A stretch of DNA of 64,000 nt from Lineus longissimus. Its lineage: Eukaryota > Nemertea > Pilidiophora > Heteronemertea > Lineidae. The stretch's first letter is position 1. Every line of letters begins with the position of its first letter. The notes beneath the pieces are model-generated. The model did not search any database and was not told where the DNA came from. It saw only the letters and a program-made list of their open reading frames with translations. This document shows, one piece after another, positions 22,337-32,705 of the stretch. Location: contig NC_088314.1 of assembly GCF_910592395.1 (NCBI RefSeq), positions 10,976,001 through 11,040,000 on the forward strand. Direction: 5' to 3'. The position numbers and the translations under genes are program-made.

Positions 22337-22423
22337 CAGGGAGGCCCAGAATTATTTCCCTTTGCACAGTAGAATTCTATTTTGTATCCATTGTGTGAAG
22401 GAAAATAATTCTGGGCCACCCTG
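22337..22423. mobile_element. 87-bp palindromic MITE with TA target duplication
   Basis: Ends CAGGGAGGCCCAGAATTATT and, inverted, AATAATTCTGGGCCACCCTG, leaving a loop of about 40 bp. Flanked by TA (22335-22336 and 22424-22425). The R arm on the left has the empty site TTTCTAGCA where this copy has ATCTA-[MITE]-TAGCA. This is the mark of Tc1/mariner-type transposition. Confidence 0.8.
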
Positions 22424-22838
22424 TAGCAAGGCCAGTAGGGGACCATCTAGGATTTTGCAGGCTAGCCAGCACAACCAGGTGCCCACTGGGCTTGTATTTT
22501 TCTGTCGCAAGATGGGCCGGGTTGGGAGAGGTGCCCTATTGACTTTGGCCCCAATACCATATCCAGTTTGGCCGCCAGGTGGCCGTCTTGGATTTTGCAT
22601 TATTGACAGTTGCTGCAGAACGAGTTGCCCGATGGTTTTGAATTTTCTGTAGCATAATGGGCAGGAGTTGGAGAGATCAGCCCTATTCAAAATCCAAGAT
22701 GGCCAAATAGTTGCCATTGCAGTGGTCCATGGTTATTATCATTCATTCAAAAATGCATACGGATCATCGTTTGAAAACGCGGCTCTTTGCTCGCATTATT
22801 CCCCCTTTCTATACCCTGGGAAACTGATCAATACTCGC

Positions 22839-23301
22839 AACCAAACCATAAAGTCTGTGTAAAGGTCATTGGATGCATCTTACTGTACCATTCAATCCAA
22901 TCCCATTGTGTCCTCTTGTGCCTGACGTAAACGCAAGTTTGAGTAAGGATTTCTCGCTATCAGATCATGAGCGATGCACAGTCTCTTTCAACCTGACATT
23001 TATATATCTTGGCCTGTTCTCATGTCGCTTTTCAAAGTCTGATCCTCATTTTCAGGGGTACATTAGAGTCGTATGTGCAGCTAATACGAGTGCGGGAAGG
23101 CAAGGAATTCGCCCCTATCTACCCAATCATGGTCGACTTGCTACAAAGAGGAATGAGGAGATCAGGGCATTCTTAATCCTTTTGGAGACACCCACACAGC
23201 ACCAGTGACCCTTAGGATTTTTAATTTGTACTCGATATTGAGAGGGAATGAGAGCCCTGCCTATTGTTGATGTCAGTGCAGTTATCCTAATGTCCATTTT
23301 T
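22839..23301. other. Non-coding stretch
   Basis: No domain recognised in either strand. The longest frame (22873-23208, 111 aa) has no motif and unremarkable composition. Confidence 0.35.
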
Positions 23302-23668
23302 GGCTCACCTTGGGGAAATCTGTACAAAACTGCAGTGTTGTCATCTTTCGTCGTCTTTATCCAGTTTAAAAAACAGTGGCATGTTTCCTAGCCGCCATGG
23401 CTATGAACTTAAAACTTTGTACACAGGACCCCCAGATGACCTCGGACACTGAATTTGGGTGCGATCTGATTCTGGACTTGACCACCAGGGGGCCAAATCT
23501 TAAAAGATAAAAAGTGCAATTATCTCGTTTATTAGTGACCTGTTTTCACTAATAGGTACTCCAGGCAAGGATGCATCATATGTCATACAGGTGTTTTTGA
23601 TTTGTCATAATTTTCAAGGTCACAGGGGTCAAATGGTGTGAATTGGCCGTCAGAGTGTTACTCATCCT
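23302..23668 (+). mobile_element. Family C Helentron-like element, copy 4, 3'-truncated
   Basis: 5' end GGCTCACCTTGGGGAAATC after five T, then one and a half modules (TTGTACACAGGACCCCC, CCACCAGGGGGCCAAA, CAAGGTCACAGGGGTCAAATGG), ending without the 3' hairpin. The GTC array is reduced to a few triplets. Confidence 0.65.
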
Positions 23669-23800
23669 GAGATACAGGTTTTTGATACTCCTACCTTGTA
23701 TACAAAACCCTGAGAAAAATGTATCAGCCCGGTGTCTTCTAAATAATGCCAATGGAAGGTTGTGTCCTTCTGCCCATGGACAGAATGTGAAAATACGTTA

Positions 23801-24298
23801 AAGGGAACTGACACCGTCCAGCCAGTTCGTATGACCTCGTTTTCATTTCCCGCGTATCGGGTGATCAGAACGAGGCATGAATGAAACATGGCGCCTAGCT
23901 GTCAATCATTGAGTGACGTCACTACTATGAAATTTACTACGAAAACTCATGAATGAAAGATCGCATGACTCACGGCTGTTTGACAGATGTCAAAAGCACG
24001 AGGCCTTGGGCAACTTCATCATTTGTCTTCAAATTCAACTCCTTCCGTATTACTTTCCATATCGCCAGCGTCTCACGCGAAATCCATAGCCGCTGATCGG
24101 CTTTTGAGACCTTTTTTTCGTCGCCCCATTACGCAAACTTTCGACATGATTCTCAATAATAAAAAATTGAACTGCGCATACTCGGGCACTGGGGGCGGAG
24201 CTACAAATCTGAACTCGAACAGGAAGTCGAAAGTTTGACTTCCTCGGGCGGTGAAAGTCGAAAAGTTGGCTAAACTGCTGGGCGATGTCAGTTCCCTT
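23801..24298. mobile_element. ~500-bp MITE, TIR AAGGGAACTGACA
   Basis: The left end (T)TAAAGGGAACTGACACCGTCCAGC is mirrored at the right end by CTGGGCGATGTCAGTTCCCTTTAA. The TIR is about 25 bp with few mismatches. The flank can be read as a TTAA duplication (23798-23801 and 24298-24301; piggyBac style) or a TA duplication (mariner style). The interior is GC-rich and non-coding; the 85-aa minus frame across it is a by-product. Confidence 0.65.
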
Positions 24299-24301
24299 TA
24301 A

Positions 24302-24808
24302 TTCCACCTAAAAAATATCAATGGCAGCACTGCATTATCAATATTTTCCATTCTCAAGATCCAAGTTCAGGAACCTCACGTGGAATATCAATGACCATGG
24401 TTACCATTTCTTTCTAGCTCCTGTTCAACTAGATCATCTTGCTGTCTTGCGTTTGCTGCATTTTGCTTTTTTATTGTGGCCGCTTCTTCTCTCAGTGCAA
24501 CAATTTCGGTGAGGAGCATGTCTCTGTTTGTGTGTACTCCTCAGCAAATCTAGAAACTTTAGTGTTTCAGAATTGCTAAGGCTGGATTGGGCATGTTTTC
24601 AATTGTATGTTTTTTCGTGCAAAAGATTAAAATAATATAAAACAACGAAGTGAATATTACCATGAAATATTATCAGTACTGAACTAATTGAACAAAAGTT
24701 TGGAGTTTGATCACCCAAGACTTGAAATACTATACTGTAGGGACCATGTGCCTCTGGTGCTGTTAAAATCACAACCTCTACAATAGAGCGATGAGAAGAT
24801 AGATTTTT
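24302..24808. other. Non-coding stretch
   Basis: AT-rich, with no recognised gene or repeat. One short frame at 24321-24512 has no motif. Confidence 0.35.
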
Positions 24809-25357
24809 TGCTCACCTCGGGAGCCTATGGGATGAGGTGACGTCTGTTGTCGGCATATGTTAGTGCGGCACGTAGCGATGTACTCTTTACCGTATCCCAA
24901 ATTTTCAGTCAAATCCGACAACCAAATATAGCCGCCAGGCGGCCATCTTGAAATTAAACAAAGTCCTATTACTCTGAAACTAAGGATCAGATGGCAACCA
25001 AATTTCATGTGATTAATTTTCCATGTACCCTCTAAAACATCCCAAATCTGATGACAATTTTGAAAATTCAACGAAGTCATGTTACTTCTAAACTGTTGAA
25101 CAGATGTCAACAAATGTACACTCTACAATTACCCTGAATTTCATGAACAAAATGGCGGCCAGGTGGCCATCTTGAAAATTCCATAAAATCTTATTATGCC
25201 TGAACTAATAATTGGATGTTAACCAATTTTCATGTGACAGTGTATCTATTATACTCTACAATTATCCCTGAACTTCAGTCAACTTCATAACCAAAATGCA
25301 ATACTTCGATGGTACCGGTAATTTTTTTTGGTGCCATTAAGCCGAGAAGAATAATAT
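24809..25357 (+). mobile_element. Helentron-like element, family E, copy 1
   Basis: Begins TTTTTTGCTCACCTCGGGAG with an imperfect hairpin back to GATGAGGTGACG. It holds three diverged modules of about 140 bp, each with CCAGGCGGCCATCTTG-type words and ACTCTACAATTACCCTG. It ends GGTGCCATTAAGCCGAGAAG. An inverted partner lies at 54170-54545. Non-coding. Confidence 0.6.
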
Positions 25358-25741
25358 CATTCAATGGAATAAAAACTGCTGAAATAAGCCAAGATATTGA
25401 AGCTTAGGCCTTGGTTGTTATATTGTTTGCTTTACGGGCACCCTGAAAGTTACCTGAGGGCGAAATAAAAATTATGTTTCTGGGCAAAAACGACTGTACT
25501 TCACTTTTTATGCCCCCGCCAATGCGTAAAGCATTGCGGAGGCATTATGTTTTACCGATGTCCGTCAGGCGTCGGGTGTCAGGCGTTAGACGTCTGTTAA
25601 CTTTTTGTTTACCCTCATTTTAAGGTGTACGCTTTTAGCAATAACCACAAAGCCTTTCTTGTGGTTTGACATCTCCTAAAGGAAGGTTCCTTTCGAAAAC
25701 GGGCTCGTTCTGATTCACATTATGGCCTCCAGGGCGGCGTG

Positions 25742-28700
25742 TATGGCAAGCGGAGTGTCCAGTAATTAAAAAAACCTAGAGTTATTAAAAAAACCTGGTC
25801 TTTTACCTAATAAACTAAGTTTATTTGGAAAAAATATAGTTTTTTTTTTAAACAACCTTGTTTTTTTCCTAAAAAACCGAGTTTCTTTAATAAAACCAAG
25901 TTTTTTACCTAATAAACCTTGTTTCTATCCACAAATGTCAAGTTTAACAAATAAACTTGGTTTTATTACCTAAAATATAAGTTTTTCATCCAGTGGTAAT
26001 AAACTTAGTTTTATAGAAAAGAATCTTGGTTTATTAACAATAACTGGACAAATGGCTAATAAACCTACCTTTTAACGTAAAAAACTTGGTTTTATCCAAA
26101 ACAACTAAGTTTTTTGCAATAAAACCTGGTTTTATTGTAAAAATGTAGTTGTTTTGAATAACTGGACAAACGGCGTGCAAAAACCTACTTTCTATGGAGA
26201 AACTTGTATTTTCTACCTCGCCCCATGTACACAAATCTGGCATGTTATGGGGAGGAGGATGGGCAACCTCGGCACCACGTGGTACTACTGCCCTGTAGCC
26301 AGTGCGATTCTGAATCATGTAGCATATAATCCGGTATCACTATTGAACCTCGTTCCTAGTCATCATGATCACTGCATTCATACATGGGAAAGCTTTGTAA
26401 TGCTGCACTGCACTGCACTCTGTAAAATAGTTAGTGAGACCCTAACCTCATCCCAGATAACTCAATGTAGGTAGGATCGTGGTTTAAAAATGTAAGTTTT
26501 CTAACCAGGTTTTTTTTTTAAAAACTAGGTTTATTAGTAATAAACTTAGTTTTTAGCTCAGCTGACAAAGTCAGCTGAGCTAGTCAAATAGCTATTCGAG
26601 TGGTGTCCGTCCATCCATCCATCCATCCATCCGTCCGTGGACAAAGTTGGGCATTTTGTAATCATACAACCGAGGCACTTCAAATCTAGTCTTGCTTATA
26701 AACACTGCAGAAAATGTTGCTTACAGAAAAAAATTTGGGCGATTCGACTCAAATTCAGCTCCCCAGGGGGAAAAATGCGTAAATGAAAAAACAATATTTT
26801 GACGCTCTATTCCAGCAGATAAAAGCTTGAAATAAAGTTGAAAAGGTCTTCATGATACAGAAGTTTTGATATAAAATAGATTAGTGTCGATTTATATCAC
26901 CAGTTGGCGGTAGTGAGCAAAACTGTTGTTTGACCCCGGATGATTCCGCTTTAAATTTCCCGCCGCGAACTGACATGAAAACCTCGAACCAGGGAATACC
27001 GGACTGCTGGTATTGCCAGTGCATTCACTGTATGAACGGCTCGTCTGGGGGAAATTGACGAGGCGGCTCGACCCTCCACTGCGCGGTCGAGGTTACCTGG
27101 AGTACTATCATCAAGAAAATGGCGGTGACCTTTTTATTTCTACCAGAGCGATGATTTTGTAAGTGACAAATTTTCTTATTTAAGCCTTTACGGAAATGTA
27201 TTTTGGTACGAAACTTCACAAGTTTATAGAAAAGATCAACGAGAATGTGTTCAAATGCCCTCATAACGATGAGTTCAACGGAATTTGGTCAAAACAACCT
27301 TCGAATGGAGTCAACTTTCTTTGCAAAATTGAAGCGACGACCTCATTATTTATCGTAATTTATGCAGATCTGAGTCCAGCTGATGGGTGATGTTCTGATT
27401 TGTGTCAAACTATTGGAAACTTCGGAAATTAGTTCTATTAGTTCTACTATTCTGCAGGAGTATATTATAGCCATTGATGTTGACAGCTAAAAGCACGAAA
27501 ACTTTGCTTATTTATCAAACTGTATCGAGTGTTATCGAATCGAATGGATGTGTCGATCGTCGGGGCGGATTGATATGTGGTTGTGCGTCCAAGGCGATTA
27601 GGTCATTCAGTTAGTTTGAGAAAGATCATGATCATGAAGATGCGTGTTGTGTTATCATAACCGGAAAAAAATTTGAAGTTATTAGTGGTGTTGTCATTGC
27701 CATTTTTTGCATGGAATGATAGTTCGAGAGCTCTCATCGACGTATTCAGCATTGACGGAAAGTGGGTCCGGATTTGGCAACACGCCAGCTGTCTCAAATG
27801 TTCCTCCTGGAGTCACCAGGTGCTACAGCCAACACTGTACAATCACTTTCCATCTTGACATCTTGTAATAATCTTTGCCAAATCAGTGATTCTTATATAA
27901 TTTACTCCATGATTGCAATCAGCCTTTGTTAAATTCCAATCACCTGCAGGTCAGGTCAATCTTTTAACAATAAAGTTAATTTTCTTAAGCACCTCTTTAT
28001 CTTACTTCTTCACATACAGGGCATCCCAAACACTTTGCTAAATCCACTAACCCCCCATTTCAAGTTGGTATTGCACCAGACCCAAGCTCAACGGTACAAT
28101 GATCATGTAAGTGTCCAAATACCTTTTCAGGACATACTAGTATGAGGACATCAATTTTGATACCAGAAGAAAAACCAATCCTGTCCGTGTGTCACTGTGA
28201 CATAGATCCTGGCTCTATTGGAAATGTCGCACTCGCACTGCATTACTTCATGTGATTTCACTTACATCTTTCACAGTTGACAAATTGAAGCATCCATGGT
28301 TATTGTAACTATATATAGTCCTTGTAAAACTGCTAAACTATGAATTGTATCTGCTTACTCAGCTGAGCGCCAGGCCCTTGGGCCTCTTGTTTTAAATAAA
28401 CTAGGTTGTTTTGGTAATAAACCTTGTTTTATTGAATAAATGGACATTTCTGTACAGAAACTTATATTTTATACGATTATTTGGTAAAAAACAGGTTTTT
28501 TAGGGGAAAAAAACAGGTTTTTTAGCATAAAATGTTAGTTTCTGTTAAAAAACCTACTTTATTAGGAAAGAAAGTAAAAAAACTTGGTTTTATTAAAGAA
28601 ACTCGGTTTATTACGAAATAAACAAGGTTGTTTTAAAAAAAACCTATATTTTTTCCAAATAAACTTAGTTTATTAGGTAAAAAACCAGGTTTTTTGGAAT

Positions 28701-28742
28701 AAATCTAGGTTTTTTTAATTACTGGACACTCCGCTTGCCATA
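25742..28742. mobile_element. TIR element composed of AAACC/GGTTT arrays, 38-bp TIRs
   Basis: The left terminus TATGGCAAGCGGAGTGTCCA (continuing 25762-25779) is an exact inverted copy of the right terminus (28705-28742) over about 38 bp. It is flanked by the 6-bp direct repeat GGCGTG (25736-25741 and 28743-28748). The interior away from the nested family B copy is an unusual low-complexity array in which short blocks such as AAACCTAGTTTATT, AAACTTGGTTTT and AATAAACC alternate orientation every 20-30 bp. The words AATAACTGGACAAA at about 26036 and 26155 recall the TIR. A 270-bp island at 26200-26470 is ordinary-complexity sequence. No transposase. The superfamily is not assigned. Confidence 0.7.
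26554..28390 (+). mobile_element. Helentron-like element, family B, copy b (complete)
   Basis: 5' hairpin AGCTCAGCTGAC-aaa-GTCAGCTGAGCT (perfect 12-bp arms), a short CATC microsatellite (about 26611-26632), then 1.7 kb nearly identical to 1-1688. 3' hairpin AGGCCC-TT-GGGCCT and TCTTGTT. It sits inside the AAACC array, with array sequence resuming immediately on both sides, so it is younger than that element. It contains the same small open frames as copy a (64-aa frame at 27196-27390), but no recognised protein. Confidence 0.8.
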
Positions 28743-29094
28743 GGCGTGCTTGAAATTGGCTTCCGTCTATTTCGAGGAGAACTGTTTGTCCTATCACATT
28801 CATTTTTGGTATGTATGTTGGGGGTGACTGGAGGAAGGTTCCTTTCGAAAACAGGCTTGTCGCGATTGTCAATATGGCCACCAGGGCGGTGTGCTTGAAA
28901 TCAATTTCCGTCAATTTCGAGGAGAACCGTTCGTCCAATCAAATTTATTTTTGGTATTTGCGTTGGGGTGACTGGAAGAAGGTTCCTTTCGAAACCTGGC
29001 TAGTTCCGATTGTAAATATGGCCACCAGGGCGGTGGCTTGAAATCGGTTTCCGTCAATTGCGAGGAGAACCATTTTTCTGATCAGATTCATTTT

Positions 29095-29430
29095 TATGCC
29101 CCCGCCAATTCGTAAGGCATTGCGGAGGCATCATGTTTTACCGATGTCCGTTTGTCCTGTCTGTGCATCCATTAGCCGTCTGTAAACTTTTCGTTTCCGC
29201 TCATTTTAACGAGAACGCTTTGAGTAATAACAATGTAACTTTTTATGTGGGTAGAAAAAGATAACGTGTACAGCAGGCATTACAGACCAAAAACTCTTTG
29301 ACGATGTCAACTAAACCCAGTCAGCTATTACACCAGCTGCCCGGGGTTGTCTGAAAAACACTTCACTTTCCTAATACACAAACTCAGTGTGCTCACGGGG
29401 GCATATGCCACGCCTTGCGTTGCTCTTGTT
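29095..29430 (+). mobile_element. Helentron-like element, family A, copy 2 (short)
   Basis: 5' hairpin ATGCCCCCGCCAATTCG...GCATTGCGGAGGCAT, 3' end GGGGGCATATGCCACGCC then TTGCTCTTGTT. About 340 bp in all. Shares its 5' 70 bp with copy 1 at 25509. Non-coding. Confidence 0.65.
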
Positions 29431-29931
29431 TTTCTTCTGAATGGCCTTAATGGCACATCGGAGGCTTCAGTACAACTTTTAAAATGTTTGTTCCCAATTT
29501 TACTTTGTTTTCGGTTTGGCATTTTCCACGTGGCATTAATGCTGACTGTACTTTTTACAAGGAATCGCATGTTTGTTCCTTTTATAGGCGTGCCCTGCAT
29601 GTTTTGCTGCTTCAAGCTTTTGTTCTGCTGCCATTATATCTAAGCATTGCACTAACCTACAAATTCTGCTCTTACTTGTTAAATTTGTTCATTTGTTGGT
29701 TATGCATTGTCTTTCCCTGCCCAGGCTGATATAAACTCTCCATAAAATCTGCTTTACCACACCACTTCCTCTAAGATCACAAAATTGACATCAATGACCA
29801 AAACTGTTCTCCCCATTGCCACTACAAATGACATGCATTAGCATTACCCGAGATGAACACATTGTCCCTGTACCATTTCATTACTACCCAAGTTTATTGT
29901 TATCACTTCCACTAGCGGTCCCCATTACATA
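29431..29931. other. Non-coding stretch
   Basis: Nothing recognised. Open frames at 29347-29729 overlap the family A end and are Cys/Phe-rich by composition only. Confidence 0.35.
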
Positions 29932-30013
29932 CAGTTGAGGTCAGAAGTTTACCTACACCAACCAACCTCGTCCAAGCTTCAACATTTGGAAAGAGGCCTT
30001 GACGTTATCATCC
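29932..30013 (+). mobile_element. Tc1-type terminal inverted repeat, left end remnant
   Basis: Starts CAGTTGAGGTCAGAAGTTTA right after TA (29930-29931). This resembles the well-known CAGTTGAAGTC(G)GAAGTTTA-type ends of the Tc1 group that includes Sleeping Beauty-like fish elements. About 80 bp follow before a family C module takes over. It probably belonged to the same element as the transposase fragment at 31025-31121. Confidence 0.55.
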
Positions 30014-31025
30014 AGAAGTGGAAGCCTAAAAAGTGTGATATCTCTCTTATGAGCAACTCGTTTTCCATAATTTTTATGGTAGGTTTTCCTAGCAAGGATA
30101 CATCACATATCATATGGATTTTGATTTGACCTATTTTTCAAGGTCATATTATGGGGGGAATAAAGAGACTTGACTAGCGGTAGAAATAAGTTGGAGTCCA
30201 GAGTTCTATTCACTTCATATAATTGATAAAACTGGCATAGATATAATACATTCACAATCACAGATGGGAAAACCAATGTGTTCTGCTTAGTCTGGAGTCC
30301 AAAACCTGAATGACCATATACAATCTTTGATTTACCATGAAAACTATAACAACACAAAATCACCAAGGAGACATGATACAAACTTTGACAAATGAAACAT
30401 GTTTCTGATTGAAAGACTTATACTAATTACACTTGCCAATCAAGCATCTCCAACTTGTCTGAACATACTTGATTAATAAAACAATGACCTTATAATGAAA
30501 GAGTTAAACCCTCATTAACCATTGTTTTCAGAATTAGCTAACTAGTTTTGTGTTTTGACATGTTCGATATGTCAAATATTCACCTTAAGCATTATGAGAA
30601 ATGATAACTTGTAAATTTATACTTTTGATGAAAAGTGCACCATAAAAGTCACATAGGTCAAGTGACGTAAATTGGCCGTAACCTATCGCTTTTTTCATAA
30701 CCGCAAAAGCTATTAACTTGAAATTTGGTACACATGACTCCATACATCATATAACCCATGACACTGAATTTCAGTCCGATCTGATTCTTGACTTGGCCAC
30801 CAGGAGGCCAAAACTAAAAAAGGTAAAAAGTGCAATATCTCGCTTATTAGTGACTTGTTTTCGATGATATTTTTTTGGAAGACACTCCAAGCAGCGATAC
30901 ATTACATGTCTTATCGACTTTGGTTTGACCTATGTACTATACATGTAGCATGTTTCTTAACCAAGATGAATTCCTTGCCACTGAATATCTATATGGTGAA
31001 CACAATGGCCCTTGGCCGTTTCATT
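30014..31025 (+). mobile_element. Family C Helentron-like element, copy 5, two pieces
   Basis: Module sequence at 30014-30160 and 30640-31025, the second ending GAACACAATGGCCCTTGGCCGTTTCATT-like (hairpin plus TTTCATT). Between them lies about 480 bp of unrelated AT-rich sequence (30161-30640) with no visible TIR. The 5' hairpin is missing. Confidence 0.55.
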
Positions 31026-31121
31026 GGTTGACCTAGGGTTGATCTTCACCTTGTGCACCAGTGTCTGTTCATCTCTGGGAGTCAGTATTCTCTTTCTTCC
31101 ACTCCTTGGCTTTGTTAGGCC
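31025..31121 (-). pseudogene. Tc1-like transposase fragment (DNA-binding domain)
   Basis: A 33-residue stretch, GLTKPRSGRKRILTPRDEQT then LVHKVKINPRST, is the linker and second helix-turn-helix of Tc1-family transposases. Homology stops at 31025, exactly where the family C element ends, and nothing recognisable continues upstream of residue 28 of the open frame. No catalytic DDE sequence is present. Confidence 0.7.
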
Positions 31122-31205
31122 AGACATTTTGATGCCTTGTTTCTCGACCAGAACTGATAAAAAAAACTGACTTTTCATCAGTTCCAACGTGGGAGGATTC
31201 ACTGC

Positions 31206-31918
31206 ATAACCTAACCTAAGGGAAAGGGCAGAAATTTTTCTTTTTCCCTACCAAACTCATTCTAGAACGTATGCATCTTCCCATCCATTTCTTGCTGGAG
31301 TCGTTCTCGAACGAAATGGTTAGTTCTCTGTCATAGCACAGATATCATCTCGGTACTGTAGCAGGAAATGGTTGGATGTGTTAGGCTTCCATGCAGACGA
31401 TCGTCTGCTCATTCTACGCTTGCACTTCATGACTTCATCAAGTGAAACTTGCAGGGAAATACATACAATAGCACATTACTGCAAAACCTGCAGAGTACCC
31501 CTCTGCAATTGTGATTGTTTCAATGACTACCATGGAAAAAAGCAGTACATCTGATATGTAGGTGAAAGAGTAAGCTGAGACAAAGAAAATAAAACAGGTT
31601 TCAATGATATACGTCTTCTTTTTTTTTAATAAAAATTAATGGAAATCTGGTAAAAATAGTGAAATCTTGGCAAACTGGCGGATATGAATTAAAAATAGCC
31701 GTGCCAGGGAAAGAGTTAAATAAAGTTTATTTTTGGCTACATCTCATATTTCTCAAGTTCTTCTTGGGTGAAACAAAAAGTCGGAGGAGAGAAAGAAAAA
31801 AAATCATTTTGAAATATGGTATGGTCTTTTTCCTATCAGTTTCATGGCTTATAACACTTGCCGATTGTTCTGCTGGTGATACCTGCAAGAGACATAGATA
31901 TTGCAAGAAGACACAAGG
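31206..31918. other. Non-coding stretch
   Basis: No gene recognised. The 60-aa frame at 31372-31554 has several Cys/His (CREIHTIAHYCKTCRVPLCNC), faintly like a B-box-type zinc finger, but too short and isolated to call. Confidence 0.3.
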
Positions 31919-32082
31919 GGCCAAATTCATAAAGGGTGTCTAGCTTAAAACAGCGTTTAACTACTGAATAGACAGATTCTGGCCCTTCATGTGAATCTTC
32001 ACAGAATATGAATTGGCCCTGAAACTGATTAGAGAGAAGTTGTACATGTCTAACCCTTAAACGCCCTTTATGAATTTGGGCC
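31919..32082. mobile_element. 164-bp MITE with GGCCAAATTCATAAAGGG ends
   Basis: Left end GGCCAAATTCATAAAGGGTG; right end, inverted, GGCCCAAATTCATAAAGGGC. Flanked by AAGG (31915-31918 and 32083-32086). Non-coding. The subterminal parts also pair in part (CTAGCTTAAA and TTAAGGGTTAGAC). Confidence 0.65.
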
Positions 32083-32705
32083 AAGGTGTTTTATATGAAC
32101 TAGGTTTTTATTTTAACATTATCAAAAAATATACACCAGATACCCAGTTAGTTGTAAGGTCATGGAGGTATGACTTGCCCAGAGATATGAGCTCCTCCCA
32201 CCCTTTTATATATAACAGTCAGGATTACCAACAAATGAGGCATTGATAAAAACTGTACAACTGCCAGTCACCTTTTTCCGCCTCTGTAACAATGACGCAA
32301 TTCATCTTATTGGGGGTCAACAAGCCATATTTCATTCCACTCTGACTTTACAATGCAAGGCTATGGTCGCCTGACTTTGTCTGTGATTGTGTTCATTTCT
32401 GTCTTGAACAATCAAAGGTCGCCAGTGACGTTGCCCATGTGACATGTAGGACTCCACTAGCTGCCTAGGTGTAGATGCCAGATGCGAATTCGCATGCGAT
32501 GTAGTCAACCTTAACCCTTAGTGGGTTTCATGACTACCGCAATCAATCACACAATGAATCCACTTTGGAAAAAGCAACATTTGTACTGGTCTAGCATGTT
32601 GCAGCAACAGTTTGGTATCAGCAGTTTTGGTTACAGGTTGGAAACTAACCCTTTACCTAAACCCCTAAACCATTACCTGTAAGATAACCTGCAACCTGCA
32701 TTTTT
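32083..32705. other. Non-coding stretch
   Basis: Nothing recognised; short frames only. Confidence 0.35.

Larger units (their letters stand above)
13738..22838 (+). repeat. Repeat R, right inverted arm, split by three insertions
   Basis: Arm sequence lies at 13738-13961, 15871-16078, 22049-22336 and 22424-22838. Joined, these pieces are collinear with the reverse complement of 9495-10727. The interruptions are a family C element, a Ngaro/DIRS element and an 87-bp MITE. Because the left arm lacks all three, each insertion junction can be read to within a base or two. Confidence 0.8.
25509..29093 (+). mobile_element. Helentron-like element, family A, copy 1, hosting a nested element
   Basis: 5' hairpin ATGCCCCCGCCAATGC-gtaaa-GCATTGCGGAGGCAT after a T run. 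Modules contain GGAAGGTTCCTTTCGAAAAC and TATGGCCACCAGGGCGGTG and recur at 25681, about 28833 and about 28978. After the first module the element is interrupted at 25742-28742. No distinct 3' end is seen before the next family A element begins at 29095. Confidence 0.6.

Noticed and set aside
31372-31554. 60-aa Cys/His-rich frame as a zinc finger
   Set aside because: The spacing does not fit a known finger cleanly, and there is no neighbouring exon or domain.
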